DNA of 64,000 bases from Shinisaurus crocodilurus (GCA_021292165.1 JAHFWL010001237.1:1-64000), one strand, 5' to 3'. Counted from the first letter of the stretch, positions 21,340 through 31,774 are shown. A program made the numbers and translations. Notes: generated from the sequence alone by a model not told the origin.

Positions 21340-21728
21340 GGAAACAACTTGGGACCAGGTTACCTGAGAGAGTGCCTCCTCCCATATCAACCTGCCTAGT
21401 AGCTGAGGTCATCAGATGGCATGCTCCTGGTGGTTCCTCATGGACCTTTGGCCCGACTGGAGTCCACCAGGAGAAGAGCCTTCAGTGTGGCGGCTCCATT
21501 TCTGTGGAACTCCCTGCCTCTGGAGGTCAGGCAGGGTCTGACATTGTGCTGCTTTCGGCCCCTGCTGAAGACCTCCTTGTTCCAGGAAGCCTTCTCTGCT
21601 CTTCAACCATCAGTGTAATTTTAGTTTGTTATCAATGTATTGTTTTTGTTTCTTTTATCTGTTTTTGTCTTTTTATTGTTCACCACTCTGGAATCTGCTT
21701 GATGTGGAGCGGTATACAAATACTGTAG
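21340..21728 (+). mobile_element. L2-like LINE 3' end, old
   Basis: GGGACCAGGTTACCTGAGAG leads into a coding relic and then a 3' UTR ending GATGTGGAGCGGTATACAAA. A (GAT)n run follows directly. It is a different, older L2 subfamily from the 24.5 kb copy. Confidence 0.65.
21421..21618 (+). pseudogene. L2 C-terminal fragment
   Basis: The 65-codon frame has STRRRAFSVAAPFLWNSLPLEVRQ and FRPLLKTSLFQEAF, the extreme C-terminus of an L2-type polyprotein. It compares with TRKRAFSVAAPTLWNSLP in the 24.5 kb copy. Confidence 0.75.
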
Positions 21729-21734
21729 ATGATT

Positions 21735-21766
<32 letters not shown>
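21729..21766 (+). repeat. (GAT)n microsatellite at LINE tail
   Basis: About twelve ATG/GAT units immediately after the L2 tail. Confidence 0.85.
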
Positions 21767-21767
<1 letters not shown>

Positions 21768-21860
21768 GTGCAGTCCTATACACACTTACCTGGGAGTAAG
21801 TCCCACTGAATTCATTACGACTTACTTCTGAGTAGACATGCACAGGTTTGCACTGTAAAT
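21768..21860. mobile_element. palindromic MITE, GTGCAGTCCTATACAC ends
   Basis: GGTGCAGTCCTATACACACT on the left mirrors AGACATGCACAGGTTTGCACT on the right. GGGAGTAAGTCCCACTGAAT mirrors ATTACGACTTACTTCTGAGT in the centre. The right half of a sister copy is at 32455-32535. Confidence 0.65.
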
Positions 21861-22841
21861 AAATATTATGCTTTTGGTGCGTTCATTCTGTCAGCTCCCA
21901 TTTTTGGCTGTAAGTGGAATCCAGTTTCCGCCCCTCTAGTGTTGCCTATTCTTGCTCACTATTAATAAATCAGAACTAGTCTATTCTTTAAAAAGTATAG
22001 TATTTGCTGGGCTGTATTATTTTAGCATAGATCAGGGAATCTTGGCTATAAATGTTTCCATTCTGTATATTAAAAAAATAATAATCCCTGCATGTAGAAA
22101 AGTAGAACATCAGGGAAAGGAGTAGGGTAGAGCATTTCTCCCTGATGTGCTAATTATCTAGATACAGGGAGCTTTTTCTCCACAGGGAAGCATTTCAGCA
22201 TGCAATTTCTACCTGCAGTCCGAAATGGTACAATCCTGATGGTTCAGTACCATGTAATTTTTTCTGAAAATGTAGACCAGCAGTTATCTCTTCCCCTTCT
22301 GTAGAAGTAGGCTTGTAATTACCTACCATTAACATTCCACCAGTTAACCTTTGATGGTAGGCACTGACATCAACAGCTCTGCCTAGCCATGACAGATAAG
22401 GAATGCTGTATCATGTGCATCAGATGTTATAGCAAGTGAGGGAGAATTCAAAACTGGGATTCCATTTTCAGTACCATCCCTGTGGTGAGTGCAATGTTCA
22501 TCACCAAGTGATGAATATGAACAGATCATTTTTATGTTGTATTTTTTTCATTTCTTATGTTGGCCATCTTCCTGTCCTCTGGTAAGGATGCAGATTTTGA
22601 TGTTCAGTTTACATATTTTAGTTAACTCTCCAGCAATTTTACATTTCAAGTCCATTCAAAACTCCTGTGTTGATGCCTTCCAGCCTTGGCGACTGGTCAC
22701 TCTTTCATTTGTGCCAATTACACTTGGACCACAGAGGTCCCGTGGGTTTCCAAGATGAGACAAAGCAGATTCATCTCTACCTCTTCTGTCGTGTGTGTGC
22801 GTGTCTATTTTGAGACATCTCTATCATATGCTACTATTTAA
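21861..22841. other. unassigned sequence
   Basis: No recognisable element. The open frame at 22489-22758 has no motif. Confidence 0.35.
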
Positions 22842-23600
22842 ATGACGGGATGTTTCTCATTTATGCCAGATAGGCTGGAGCGCTGGGCCGAAAACAACAG
22901 AATGAAATTAAATAGGGATAAATGCCAAGTGCTGCACCTAGGGAGAGGAAACCAAATGCAGAGTTACAGAATGGGGGACACTTGGCTCAACAATACTACA
23001 AGTGAGAAGGATCTTGGAATTGTGGTAGATCACAAACTGAATATGAGCCAGCAATGCGATGTGGCTGCAAAGAAGGCAAATGCAATTTTGGGCTGTATTA
23101 ATAGAAGTATAGCTTCCAAATCGCGGGAAGTGATAATTCCCCTTTACTCGGCACTGGTTAGGCCTCATCTTGAGTACTGCGTCCAGTTCTGGGCACCTCA
23201 CTTTAAGAAGGACATAGACAAACTGGAGAGGGTTCAGAGGAGGGCAACAAGGATGATAAAGGGACTGGAAACAAGGCCCTATGAGGAGAGACTGAAAGAA
23301 CTGGGCATGTTTAGCCTTCAGAAGAGGAGACTGAGGGGAGATATGATCGCACTCTTCCAGTATTTGAAGGGATGTCACACAGAGGAGGGCAAAGATCTCT
23401 TCTCGGTCATCCCAGTTTGCAGGACACGGAATAATGGGCTCAAGTTACAGGAACCTAGATTCCACCTAAACATCAGGAAAAATTTCCTGACTGTCAGAGC
23501 AATAAGACAATGGAATCAACTACCTAGGGAGGTGGTGGGCTCTCCCACTCTGGAGGCATTCAAGGTGCAGCTGGACAGACATCTGTCAGAGATGCTTTGA
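22842..23600 (+). pseudogene. CR1 ORF2 C-terminal region, open 252 codons
   Basis: An uninterrupted frame with the CR1 hallmarks in order: MKLNRDKCQVLHLGRGN, EKDLGIVVDHKLNMSQQC, KKANAILGCINRSIASKSRE, LYSALVRPHLEYCVQFWAP, VQRRATRMIKGLE, KRRLRGDMIALFQYLKG, LNIRKNFLTVRAIRQWNQLP and REVVGSPTLEAFK. In CR1 this follows the reverse-transcriptase catalytic core, which is absent. The lack of stops suggests a fairly young insertion. The first few residues come from flanking DNA. No host function is implied. Confidence 0.9.
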
Positions 23601-23692
23601 CCTAGATTCCTGCATTGAGCAGGGGGTTGGACTCGATGGCCTTGTAGGCCCCTTCCAACTCTACTTTTCTATGATTCTATGATTCTATGTAC
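22858..23692 (+). mobile_element. CR1 LINE 3' end, 5'-truncated
   Basis: It carries the C-terminal coding part of CR1, then a short 3' UTR with GAGCAGGGGGTTGGACTCGA and GGCCTTGTAGGCCCCTTCC, and ends in tandem ATTCTATG octamers, the diagnostic CR1 terminus. It starts abruptly before ERWAENNRMKLN. Confidence 0.9.
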
Positions 23693-23699
23693 AGCAGTG

Positions 23700-24500
23700 C
23701 ACTGTGCAGGCAAGGTTGAATATACATTACAATTGGGGGTTACTCCTAATAGCTTTATCTTCCTTTTCTGATTTTAACAAATGCCATTGGGCACCGCATT
23801 CCAGTTAAATTGAGCAGCGGAGGAAATGACATGCACTGATCACCTCTGAAGTCCACACAGAGAAAATTCTCTCATAAAATATGTATGCAGAAAATACAGC
23901 GCTGTAATGATAATGATCTTCTCTTGGTTACTCCCGCCAAAGATTTAGTATAGTAGGGCCTCTGGTCTTTTATTCTTTTTGCAAGTCATTCTGAGAGTCC
24001 CCCCTTTCGTATTTGTTTATTTTTAATGAACTCCCCATTAGCATACAGAATACACATTAACATGCTTCGTTTGCTCAGCCTTCCGGGGACACACCATCGT
24101 CAAGAGGGCACACTTGTGAAGTGCCGCCTGCAGATGGCATTCTTGCCTAGCGGTTCACCACTCTGAGGAGCAGACTGGTGGCTACCTTTCCTTGTCAGCA
24201 TGCTGGTGGAAAAGCGATGATCTTGACTTGCCTTGCCTACAACTGGCCCTTTCTCCATGGCATGCATGCGTGCGCTGAATCTGATGCACATAATTCACTC
24301 TGTATCTGGGACATACGGTACTGCTGCAGAGCGTGGTTATGATAAACACAGGGACCGGAATCCCTGGAAAATGTTCCCGTGAACAGAGGCGGTGTTGGGG
24401 GGCAGCCCACTAGGGCTGGAGCCCCAAATCTTTTATTTGGGGCCTCAGATTTCTGGGAGGCCCTCTGCCCCACCACCCTGCTGCCCATGGACACTTGCTG
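23700..24500. other. unassigned sequence
   Basis: No element recognised. A short GGGGCC-type inverted pair is near 24415-24470 (GGAGCCCCAAATCTTTTATTTGGGGCC). Confidence 0.35.
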
Positions 24501-24504
24501 AAAT

Positions 24505-27500
24505 TTATTTATTTATTTATTTATTTATTATATTTATCAATCGCCCATCTGGCCGGTCACCCGGCCACCCTGGGCGATGTACAATTAAAATACAATAAAA
24601 CACAATAAAACATAATAATTAAAACAATATAAAAAATTCTCATTAAAAACCTAACCCACCCCATATTCCCGCCTGAACAGCCATGTTTTTAATGCACGGC
24701 GGAAGCTCATCACGGAGGGGGCATGGCGAAGGTCACTAGGGAGGGAGTTCCATAATGTGGGGGCCGCCACAGAGAAGGCCCTCTTCCTAGTCCCCACCAG
24801 CCTGGCTGCTCTGGCTGATGGGATAAGGAGAAGGCCGTCCGTGGCAGACCTTGTTGAGCGGCCTACTTGATGTTGCTGGAGGCGCTCCTTGAGATAAGCT
24901 GGGCCGGAGCCGTGTAGGGTTTTAAAGGTCAAAACCAACACCTTGAATTCGGCTCGGCAAGCAACTGGTAGCCAGTGCAACTCATTAAGCACTGGCGTGA
25001 TGTGATCACGCCGGCGGCTGCCCTTAATCAGGCGAGCCGTCGCGTTCTGTACCAGCTGAAGCTTCCGGACCGTCTTCAAGGGTAACCCCACGTAGAGCGC
25101 ATTACAGTAGTCTAGGCGAGAGGAGACCAAGGCATGAACCACTGATGGGAGCAGGTGATTAGGAAGGTAGGGGCGCAGCTGCCGTATCAGATGGAGTTGA
25201 TACAGCGCCGCCCGGCTCACAGCTGCCACCTGAGCCTCCATGGACAGCTGGGAGTCTAGAATGACCCCCAAGCTGCGGACCTGGTCCTTCAGGGGTAGAT
25301 GTACCCCATTCAGCACCAGGTCAACATCCCCTAACTTCCCTTGTCCCCCACCAGAAGTACCTCGGTCTTGTCGGGGTTCAGTTTCAGCATGTTCCTTCCC
25401 ATCCAGCCAGCCACTGACTCCAGGCACTTGGACAGGGTCTCAACGGCCAACCTCGGTGAGGACTTAAAACAGAGGTAGAGCTGCGTGTCATCCGCATACT
25501 GATGACACTGCACCCCAAACCTCCTGATGATAGCTCCCAGCGGCTTGAGGTAGATGTTGAATAACATCGGGGAGAGGATGGAACCCTGCGGCACTCCACA
25601 AGTGAGCAGCCGAGGGTCCGAAGCCTCCTCCCCGAGAACTACCCTCTGATACCTTCCAGAGAGGAAGGACCGGAACCACTGCAATACAGTGCCTCCCAAG
25701 CCCAACCCCTCCAGACGGTCCAGGAAGATACCGTGGTCAACGGTATCAAAAGCCGCTGAGAGATCGAGGAGGACTAGAAAGGAGCATTCGCCCCTATCCA
25801 AAGCCCTCCTCATATCATCCACCAAGGCGACCAAGGCCGTCTCCGTCCCATGTCCAGACCTGAAGCCCGACTGGCACGGATCCAAATAATCGGCTTCATC
25901 CAAGTGTGCCTTCAACTGAGCACCCACCACCCGCTCGATCACCTTGCCCAGAAATGGTAGATTGGAGACTGGGCGAAAGTTGTTTAAATCCTGGGGATCC
26001 AAGGAGGGCTTCTTTAGAAGCGGTCTTATTACTGCCTCCTTGAGGGCTGATGGCATCACTCCCTCCTCGAGGGAGGCATTCACCACCGCCTTGATCCCCT
26101 CACCCAGTCTCTCCCTGCAGCTCATGATGAGCCAGGATGGGCAAGGGTCAAACAAGCAGGTGGTCGGCCTCACAGATGAAAGCACCTTGTCCACTTCATC
26201 AGAAGGAAGAAGCCGAAACCGATCCCACAAAACCGGTCTGCCATTGGCCTCCTCCCGCTCACTCCCTGTGTCCACGACGTACGATATCCCACTCCTAATC
26301 CGATCGATTTTATCTGCGAAGTGCTTCGCTAAAGCCTCACAGGAGGCTTTTGACTGTTCCAGTGGGTCCGGAGCGACTGGACCGACCAGACTCCGGACCA
26401 CTTGGAACAGCCTCCTGGGGCAGCACTCTGCAGACGCAATGGAGGCAGCATAGAAATTCTTTTTTGCTGCCTTCACCGCCACCCGGTAGGCTGAAGATGC
26501 AGCTCTAACCCGTGTTCGATCATCTTCGGAGCGGGAATTTCGCCATCGGCGCTCTAGCCTTCTCACCTCTTGTTTCAGAGCTCGCAGCGACGGAGTGAAC
26601 CATGGCGCCGCACGAGCTCTGTTTAGGCGAAGAGGGCGCTTCGGGGCAACTTGGTCTAATGCCCTGGTGATTGCAGCATTCCAGTCATTCACCAGGGTCT
26701 CGACCGAGCTACCGTTTGTGTGCTCCAATTCCCCAAGCGCGTTCAGGAATCCATCCGGATCCATAAGACGCCTGGGGCGGACCATTCTAATAGGTCCCTC
26801 ACCCCTGCAGAGGGGTTGTGGCACCGAGAAATCCAACCCCACCAGATAGTGATCTGACCATGACAAGGGGGTGGTGGATATACCCCCGATCTCCAGATCA
26901 TTTCCCCCCTCTCCGGAAACAAAAACCAAGTCAAGTGCATGACCGGCTACATGGGTAGGTCCAGTTAATACAGGGTGCAGCTCCCAGGAAGCCATGGTCT
27001 CCATAAAGTCCCGAGGTGCCCCAGTGAGGGAAGCCCCCGAATGCACGTTGAAGTCCCCCAGCACCACTAGCCTGGGGGACAACACACGCACATCGGAGAC
27101 CACCTCCAGCACCTCGGCCAGGGAGTCTGTCGTGCAGCGGGGTGGACGGTACACGAGCAGAATCCCCAGGCTGCCCTTTGGACCCAACCTCCAGTACATG
27201 CACTCAATAAACTTGGTCTCCCGGAGAGGGAGTCTGGTGAGAACCAAGGACTCCCGGTAGATAACAGCCACTCCCCCTCCCCGTCCCCCAACCCTTGGCT
27301 GCTGGGCATATGAGAAACCGGCCGGACACAAGGCCGCCAGAGTTGGAGCAGCGGCCTCGTCCAGCCAGGTTTCCGTAATACATGCCAGGTCTGCACCCTC
27401 ATCCATGATCAAGTCATGGATGAGAGATGTTTTTTGGGTAACGGACCTGGCATTGCACAACAGCAAACGCAGGGTGGGGGGAGGAGCAACACATCCCCCA

Positions 27501-27661
27501 GTTATCCCTTGGCTCTGGGCAGGCCCGGAACAAGGGATAGATATTAAGCATCGATCCCTTGTTCCCCTTACTCGGCGTGGCCTGCCCCTAGCGCTCTGCC
27601 AGCGCCTGCCGCTCAACGTTGGTACCGTTTGCCCCCCAGAACTCCCCCCACTATCTCCCAC
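24505..27661 (-). mobile_element. near full-length L2-like LINE
   Basis: On the minus strand this runs from an EN-RT coding region (27661 down to 24651) to a 3' UTR ending in ATTTATT repeats at 24505. About 1005 codons survive with one clear frameshift. The last 790 bp are nearly identical to the copy at 16087-16889. The true 5' end is uncertain: a TAA lies just before the frame at 27665-27667, and the left copy of a 68-bp direct repeat overlaps this point. It is the most complete retrotransposon in the window. Confidence 0.9.
24651..27661 (-). pseudogene. L2 polyprotein: AP endonuclease + reverse transcriptase, one frameshift
   Basis: The first frame (27661-25331, 776 codons, opening at a GTG) has an apurinic-type endonuclease with N70, E97 in TETWL, D203 and N205 in LGDFN, and S269-D270-H271. 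The reverse transcriptase follows, with LDLSAAFD (D633 and D639), GVPQGS at 689 and YADD at 722-725. After VLLVGDKG the frame breaks near 25340: the copy has one base fewer than the 36 kb copy in the G-rich GACAAGGG stretch. The second frame (25345-24651) continues through RSLGVILDSQL, RLDYCNALYVGLPL and NSLPSDL to the natural stop. In such LINEs the protein nicks target DNA and primes reverse transcription from the nick. As it stands the gene is broken but otherwise well kept. Confidence 0.9.
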
Positions 27662-28370
27662 ACCTTACATCTCTGCATGTACACTTAAAATATTGTAGAT
27701 ATACAGCTATAGATGTAATGAAATAAAGCTACAGGGGCCTTGATGGTCTCAGCTGTACCTGCTCCCTCTGGATGAGCTGGCTTTTTGCCCACATGTGCTT
27801 CATCTCCTGCTGCCCCCCACTAGAATCTTTCTGCCTGAGGCTTTCCCCCCAAAATCAAATGCCCTCCTCTCCCCTGTCCATACATTCCTTGGCCTTTTTA
27901 CAAATGGGGATGCATCCTTAAGAGACAGGGTCCTTTAAAGACATACACACAGAGACTTTAGATCATGTATAAATTAGCATATGCAAATTTGTGCTTTCTT
28001 TGGCCCTGTGGGCCTAAACCCCAGATCTTTTTGGTACTTAGCACTGCCCCCACCCATGAACAAAGCCAAATTGCATGTTCACTGCAGAGGTTTTCTAGGG
28101 TGAATGCAAGGATTACAGCCAAAATGATCAGGCTGACACAAATGGCCTGCAATGGGCAGGTTGAACGGGCCATTTCACTACATTACCCAGAGGCAAACCT
28201 GGGTTTGCCACTGAGTGCACACTCAAGACAGAGCTGTAGCCAATTATAGCTCTCTGATGAGCGTACCTCTAGGATACATATATTTGCAAACACGTTTGCC
28301 ATCCCACACCTTACATCTCTGCGTGTACACTTAAAATATTGTAGATATACAGCTATAGATGTAATGATTC
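27655..28370. repeat. 68-bp direct repeats 580 bp apart at the L2 5' edge
   Basis: TCCCACACCTTACATCTCTG to ...TATAGATGTAATGA occurs at 27655-27722 and at 28303-28370 with a single difference (GCATG against GCGTG). The 580 bp between them contain no coding signal, only ATGCAAAT-like text near 27968-27985 and a GGCAAACCTGGGTTTGCC palindrome near 28192. In L2 orientation the repeat precedes the coding frame. Confidence 0.85.
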
Positions 28371-28489
28371 ATTGCCAATGCCAGCCCTTCTGTTAGGAAA
28401 AGCTAATTGCAGGAGATGGAAGTAGAGCACAAGGAATCAAGAGTATACTCTTCTAAAGGAAGTGACAGACATGGCAGGACCCGCCATGG

Positions 28490-28840
28490 TAGGGTGGCCA
28501 TATGACTTCTTTTACAAAGGATAGTCCTCTCTTTGAAGATGTCCTCTATTTGAAGGGCTGTCCTGTCCAGTTCCAGTTTAAAGATAAAGGACCATATCAA
28601 CAGTTAGCATTTGAATAGCAGACTCACAGGCAGGCATATCGGTCACCTGTCCACAGTCTTCTGCACTGTGGTGAGATGGGCTGTATTTCTGTTTAAATTA
28701 TAATAATGATCTCTAATTTTTCATCTACACATATACTTTAGCATATGCAAATTTTATGCAAATAACTGTCCTCTTTTGTCCTCCTTTTTGGTGATGCATT
28801 TCTTCTTTTTTGGCAATTCATAAGTGGGCACCCTACATGG
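28490..28840 (+). mobile_element. octamer-family DNA repeat, most complete copy
   Basis: It starts GTAGGGTGGCCATATG and finishes AAGTGGGCACCCTAC, giving imperfect inverted termini. Inside are AGTCCTCTCTTTGAAGATG, a TTCCAGTTTAAAGATAAAG block, and GCATATGCAAATTTTATGCAAAT at about 28742-28764, which has two ATGCAAAT octamers. Size and termini suggest a non-autonomous DNA transposon. Confidence 0.6.
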
Positions 28841-29387
28841 TGATGAAGGCAAAGGAGGTTGAGATGGGAGACTCTGCATTATCATGGCATATGTCAGGGC
28901 CAGGGAATGAGGGCGAAAGGGGGCAGAGCCCGTTTGTTGGTGGTCTGAGCCAAGAACATTGTTTTGAATGCAACTTTAGTACCCTCCTTTTTAGAAAGGC
29001 AGAAACAAGTCCCCATTATAATCTGTGTGATGCTACAATGTGTATAGATGGGAAAGAATGATGGGAAAGTATCCACAAGAAAGGAGAAGTATCTAGGATC
29101 AGAAGGCAAACCAAAAAAGAATTAATCTATCACATGACTGATTATAATGCTAATAAGAGAAGGAGGGAGGGAGGGAGGGGGAGAGAGTTGCACAATAATT
29201 TTAACAAGAATAATGCCCAGGATTCCATTTCATATTGCAAAGCATTCCATTGCATTTCTTGAAAGTACTTATATGTCTTGGGCCAATTGTTGATAACATG
29301 TCCTTTAATTATTGTTAAGATGTCTCGTGGAAAAACAAAACAAAAAAACACCTTCCACACTGGATGTAGCCATAAGCAGAAAATCAA
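28841..29387. other. unassigned sequence
   Basis: Only a short (GGAG)n-like purine tract at 29160-29187 stands out. No gene recognised. Confidence 0.35.
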
Positions 29388-29596
29388 GGGGAGGATTCAA
29401 TGGTGTCAATGTGCTAATGTCTAGTGCTATTGACATTGTACTGGTGGAAACCAACACTTGCACAACATCAATATTGCTTGCTAGTGTGACAGACTTCCTG
29501 TTGTGCTAGCAAGTGCTACTGTTGTTGTGCAAGTGTTGTTTTCCAGTAGCAGAATGTCAATAGCACTAGCACACAAAACCGGTTGGATCTTTCCCC
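29388..29596. mobile_element. palindromic MITE, GGGGAGGATTCAATGG end
   Basis: The left end is GGGGAGGATTCAATGGTGTC and the right end, read in reverse, GGGGAAAGATCCAACCGG. The inner arms pair closely: CTAGTGCTATTGACATT against AATGTCAATAGCACTAG, and ACACTTGCACAACA against TTGTGCAAGTGTTG. A relative with the same termini is at 44772-45041. Confidence 0.65.
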
Positions 29597-29639
29597 AGAT
29601 ATCTGGGCATTACAGAAAAATATTTGGTCATACATACCT

Positions 29640-30118
29640 AGAGATCCTGTAAGGTTGAAATGTTCAGAAAGCTGGATCAGACCAAGGGTCTACCCTGTCC
29701 AACTTTAGGCATCCAACAATGGTCAGCCAGATGCCTCCAGAAAGCATTCTGGAAATTGATTGGAGGTAGATGCAGGACAGACAAAAGAAAGTACATCTTT
29801 GCAGAAAGCCTAATTGACTTATGGATTGCATTGCCGTAACATATGTTGATGGACACTGACCTCAGTGGCCTGACATGGGAATTAGACAAATGGATGGAGG
29901 ATAGATCTATCAAAGGCTGTTAGCCACCATGCCATGTGGAAGCTTCATATTCACAGTAACCTGAGGGAGAGCAGATGACAGGGAGCATACAGTGGGGCTG
30001 TTGCTCCCAGCTTGTGGGGTTTCTGAAGACATCTGGTTGGCCATTGTTGGGAATAAGATGCTGAATGAGATGGATGCTTAGCATGATCCAGAAGGATTCT
30101 TCTTATGTTCCAAAGCTC
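29640..30118 (+). mobile_element. CR1-like LINE 3' end, decayed
   Basis: An opening GATCAGACCAAGGGTC (29672) is followed by AGGACAGACAAAAGAAAGTAC, GACAAATGGATGGAGGATAG and a tail TGATCCAGAAGGATTCTTCT. The coding order runs on the plus strand, while the first 100 bp read as the opposite end, so two fragments of this family may be juxtaposed. Confidence 0.5.
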
Positions 30119-30660
30119 ACAAGCTTCAGGATTTGTTTGTTTTTTGGCCAGTGTTTTCTTTCTTGTTGATTTTCAGCAGAGTGGCTGAGTTTTATCATCA
30201 GGTAAACAGGCTAGTTGTCACTGGCTGTTTTTGCAAGGTCATTCTAGTTGTGTTTGCTGAAATACATACACGTCAAAGCAATAAAACTGGAGGCAATTTT
30301 ACTCCAAGTGCCAAATCTGTCACTTAGCCGCATGAGTAAAGCAGCCATAAAAGGGAAGAAATAGTCAACATCTATAATGCCGCTGTACAAAGTCCAATGG
30401 TACATTTTGCTGGTGGTGTTCTCACTTGACAACGGCCTATTGAAAATTCTAGGTCAGCATCACTTCTCATCTGTTTAACATTTTTTTTTTCATTCTTCCT
30501 TTTTATTTTTATTTTTTGCAAAAAAGTTTGTCAAATTCATCCCTGGCGTGCCTGCAGGACAGAAACAGCAGAGTCTGGATCAGAAGCATTTTCTCTCTTT
30601 GCACAGTAAGCTGCCTTTTTGTATATTGAGAAATGATGATTGTTATCCTGCAAAGTAGGT
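30119..30660. other. unassigned sequence
   Basis: No element recognised. Confidence 0.35.
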
Positions 30661-31163
30661 TAGCCACTTACACATTGATAAAACAGAAGAAGTGCATCAT
30701 TAAAAAAAAAAAAAGAGGACAAAAGAGGACACAGGCTTGCATAAATTTACATATGCTCATTTATACCTATGGGTTTAAAAGCAGAAATAATTACTGTAAT
30801 TTAAATAGAAATACAATACATGTCATCATAGTGGGGAAGACTGTGACCAGGTGGCTATCTTTGTGCCTGCTCAGTCTGCTGTCCCGGTGCTAACTGTGGA
30901 TGGGCAACTTAAAGTACCTACAGCCAGGCCTGTGGCTTACGCTGGCTCAGCTTGTCTAAGCCTGGAAAGCTAAGCAGGGTCAGTCAGGCCTGGTTGTTAC
31001 TTGGATGGGAGACCCCTCCTCTAGTTTCCTGCATTGAGCAGGGGGTTGGACTCGATAGCCTTGTAGGCTCCTTCCAGCTCTATGATCTATGACATCTATA
31101 AGGCCCCTGCTGCTCCAGTTTATCTTTAAACTGGACTTGGACTGGACAGCCCTTCAAATAGAG
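30661..31163 (-). mobile_element. octamer-family DNA repeat, interrupted
   Basis: Minus-strand copy: AAAAGAGGACAAAAGAGGAC, TTGCATAAATTTACATATGC, GAAGACTGTGACCAGGTGGC, then after an inserted SINE (30925-31100) TATCTTTAAACTGGACTTGG and CAGCCCTTCAAATAGAG. It is cut at 31163 by a hAT element. Confidence 0.55.
30925..31100 (+). mobile_element. 5S-rRNA-derived SINE with CR1 tail, copy 1
   Basis: The head reads GGCTTACG, then CTGGCTCAGCTTGTCTAAGCC, then AAAGCTAAGCAGGGTC and TACTTGGATGGGAGACC (with a TT at its start). The last two are the internal promoter elements of 5S rRNA genes. At GGGAGACCC it switches to a CR1 3' tail: TCCTGCATTGAGCAGGGGGT and TTGTAGGCTCCTTCCAGCTC. The same junction occurs at 58866-59035, so this is an established SINE family and not a chance chimera. 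About 20 bp near the 5S start are missing in both copies. Confidence 0.85.
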
Positions 31164-31519
31164 CAGGTGTGTTGAACCGCAGGCTTACTGGCCAAATCCA
31201 CCCCACCTGGGGTCCCAATCTGGCCCTCCAGGCTTCCTCAGATGGCACACCCCCTTTTCCTGGCCACACCCCCTTTCCTCTGACCACCAATCAGTTTGCG
31301 GTTTCCCAGCCTTTGCACACACCTCCCCCTGCATTCTAAAAGGTTGATATGCTTCTCCTAAAGCTTTGTTACTGGCTTAGAGCTGTATGCTAAAATATGC
31401 TGGTATTTTGGGCCCCGCCCCTTTTCCTTCCAGTCTCACCCACCCACTGGAATGAGGCCCACAAGAGCTTCCCCAAAACTGAATTTGGCCCACAGGGTGA
31501 AGGAGGTTAAACACCGTTG
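31164..31519. mobile_element. hAT-type non-autonomous element, 356 bp
   Basis: The ends are CAGGTGTGTTGAACC and CACCGTTG. The flanks AAATAGAG (31156-31163) and AAACAGAT (31520-31527) match at 6 of 8. It is the sister of 5411-5749. A GGCCAAATCCACC...GAATTTGGCCCAC inverted arrangement is visible. Confidence 0.7.
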
Positions 31520-31774
31520 AAACAGATGATGCCTTCAGACAGGGGACTGTCATCTGAATGTCCCTTCAAGAACCCCACCCAAACGAATGCCACTGAAATG
31601 TTTAACTCCTTTGAAAATTGTTTCAAAAGGCATTTATTTTCTACCAAACTGAATGTGAATGGTTGGGGGGGGGGGAAATGCAGAAGAAAGCACTTTGCAT
31701 GCATCATTTCGGAATAACCCTGTAAGACGTTAGCATCATAGTCCCCCACCCCCAATCTCAGATGGAGGAGGATG

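Noticed and set aside
25240..27698. Open frames of 66-169 codons on the plus strand and secondary minus frames across the L2 copy
   Set aside because: They are antisense or out-of-frame shadows of the L2 protein, whose frame carries all the recognisable motifs.
29160..29187. CRISPR-like or G-quadruplex array
   Set aside because: Only a short GGAG/GGGA purine stretch; too few and too short units, and the context is eukaryotic.
30925..31020. 5S rRNA gene
   Set aside because: Missing part of the 5S start, no 5S 3' end, and fused to a CR1 tail; it is a SINE.
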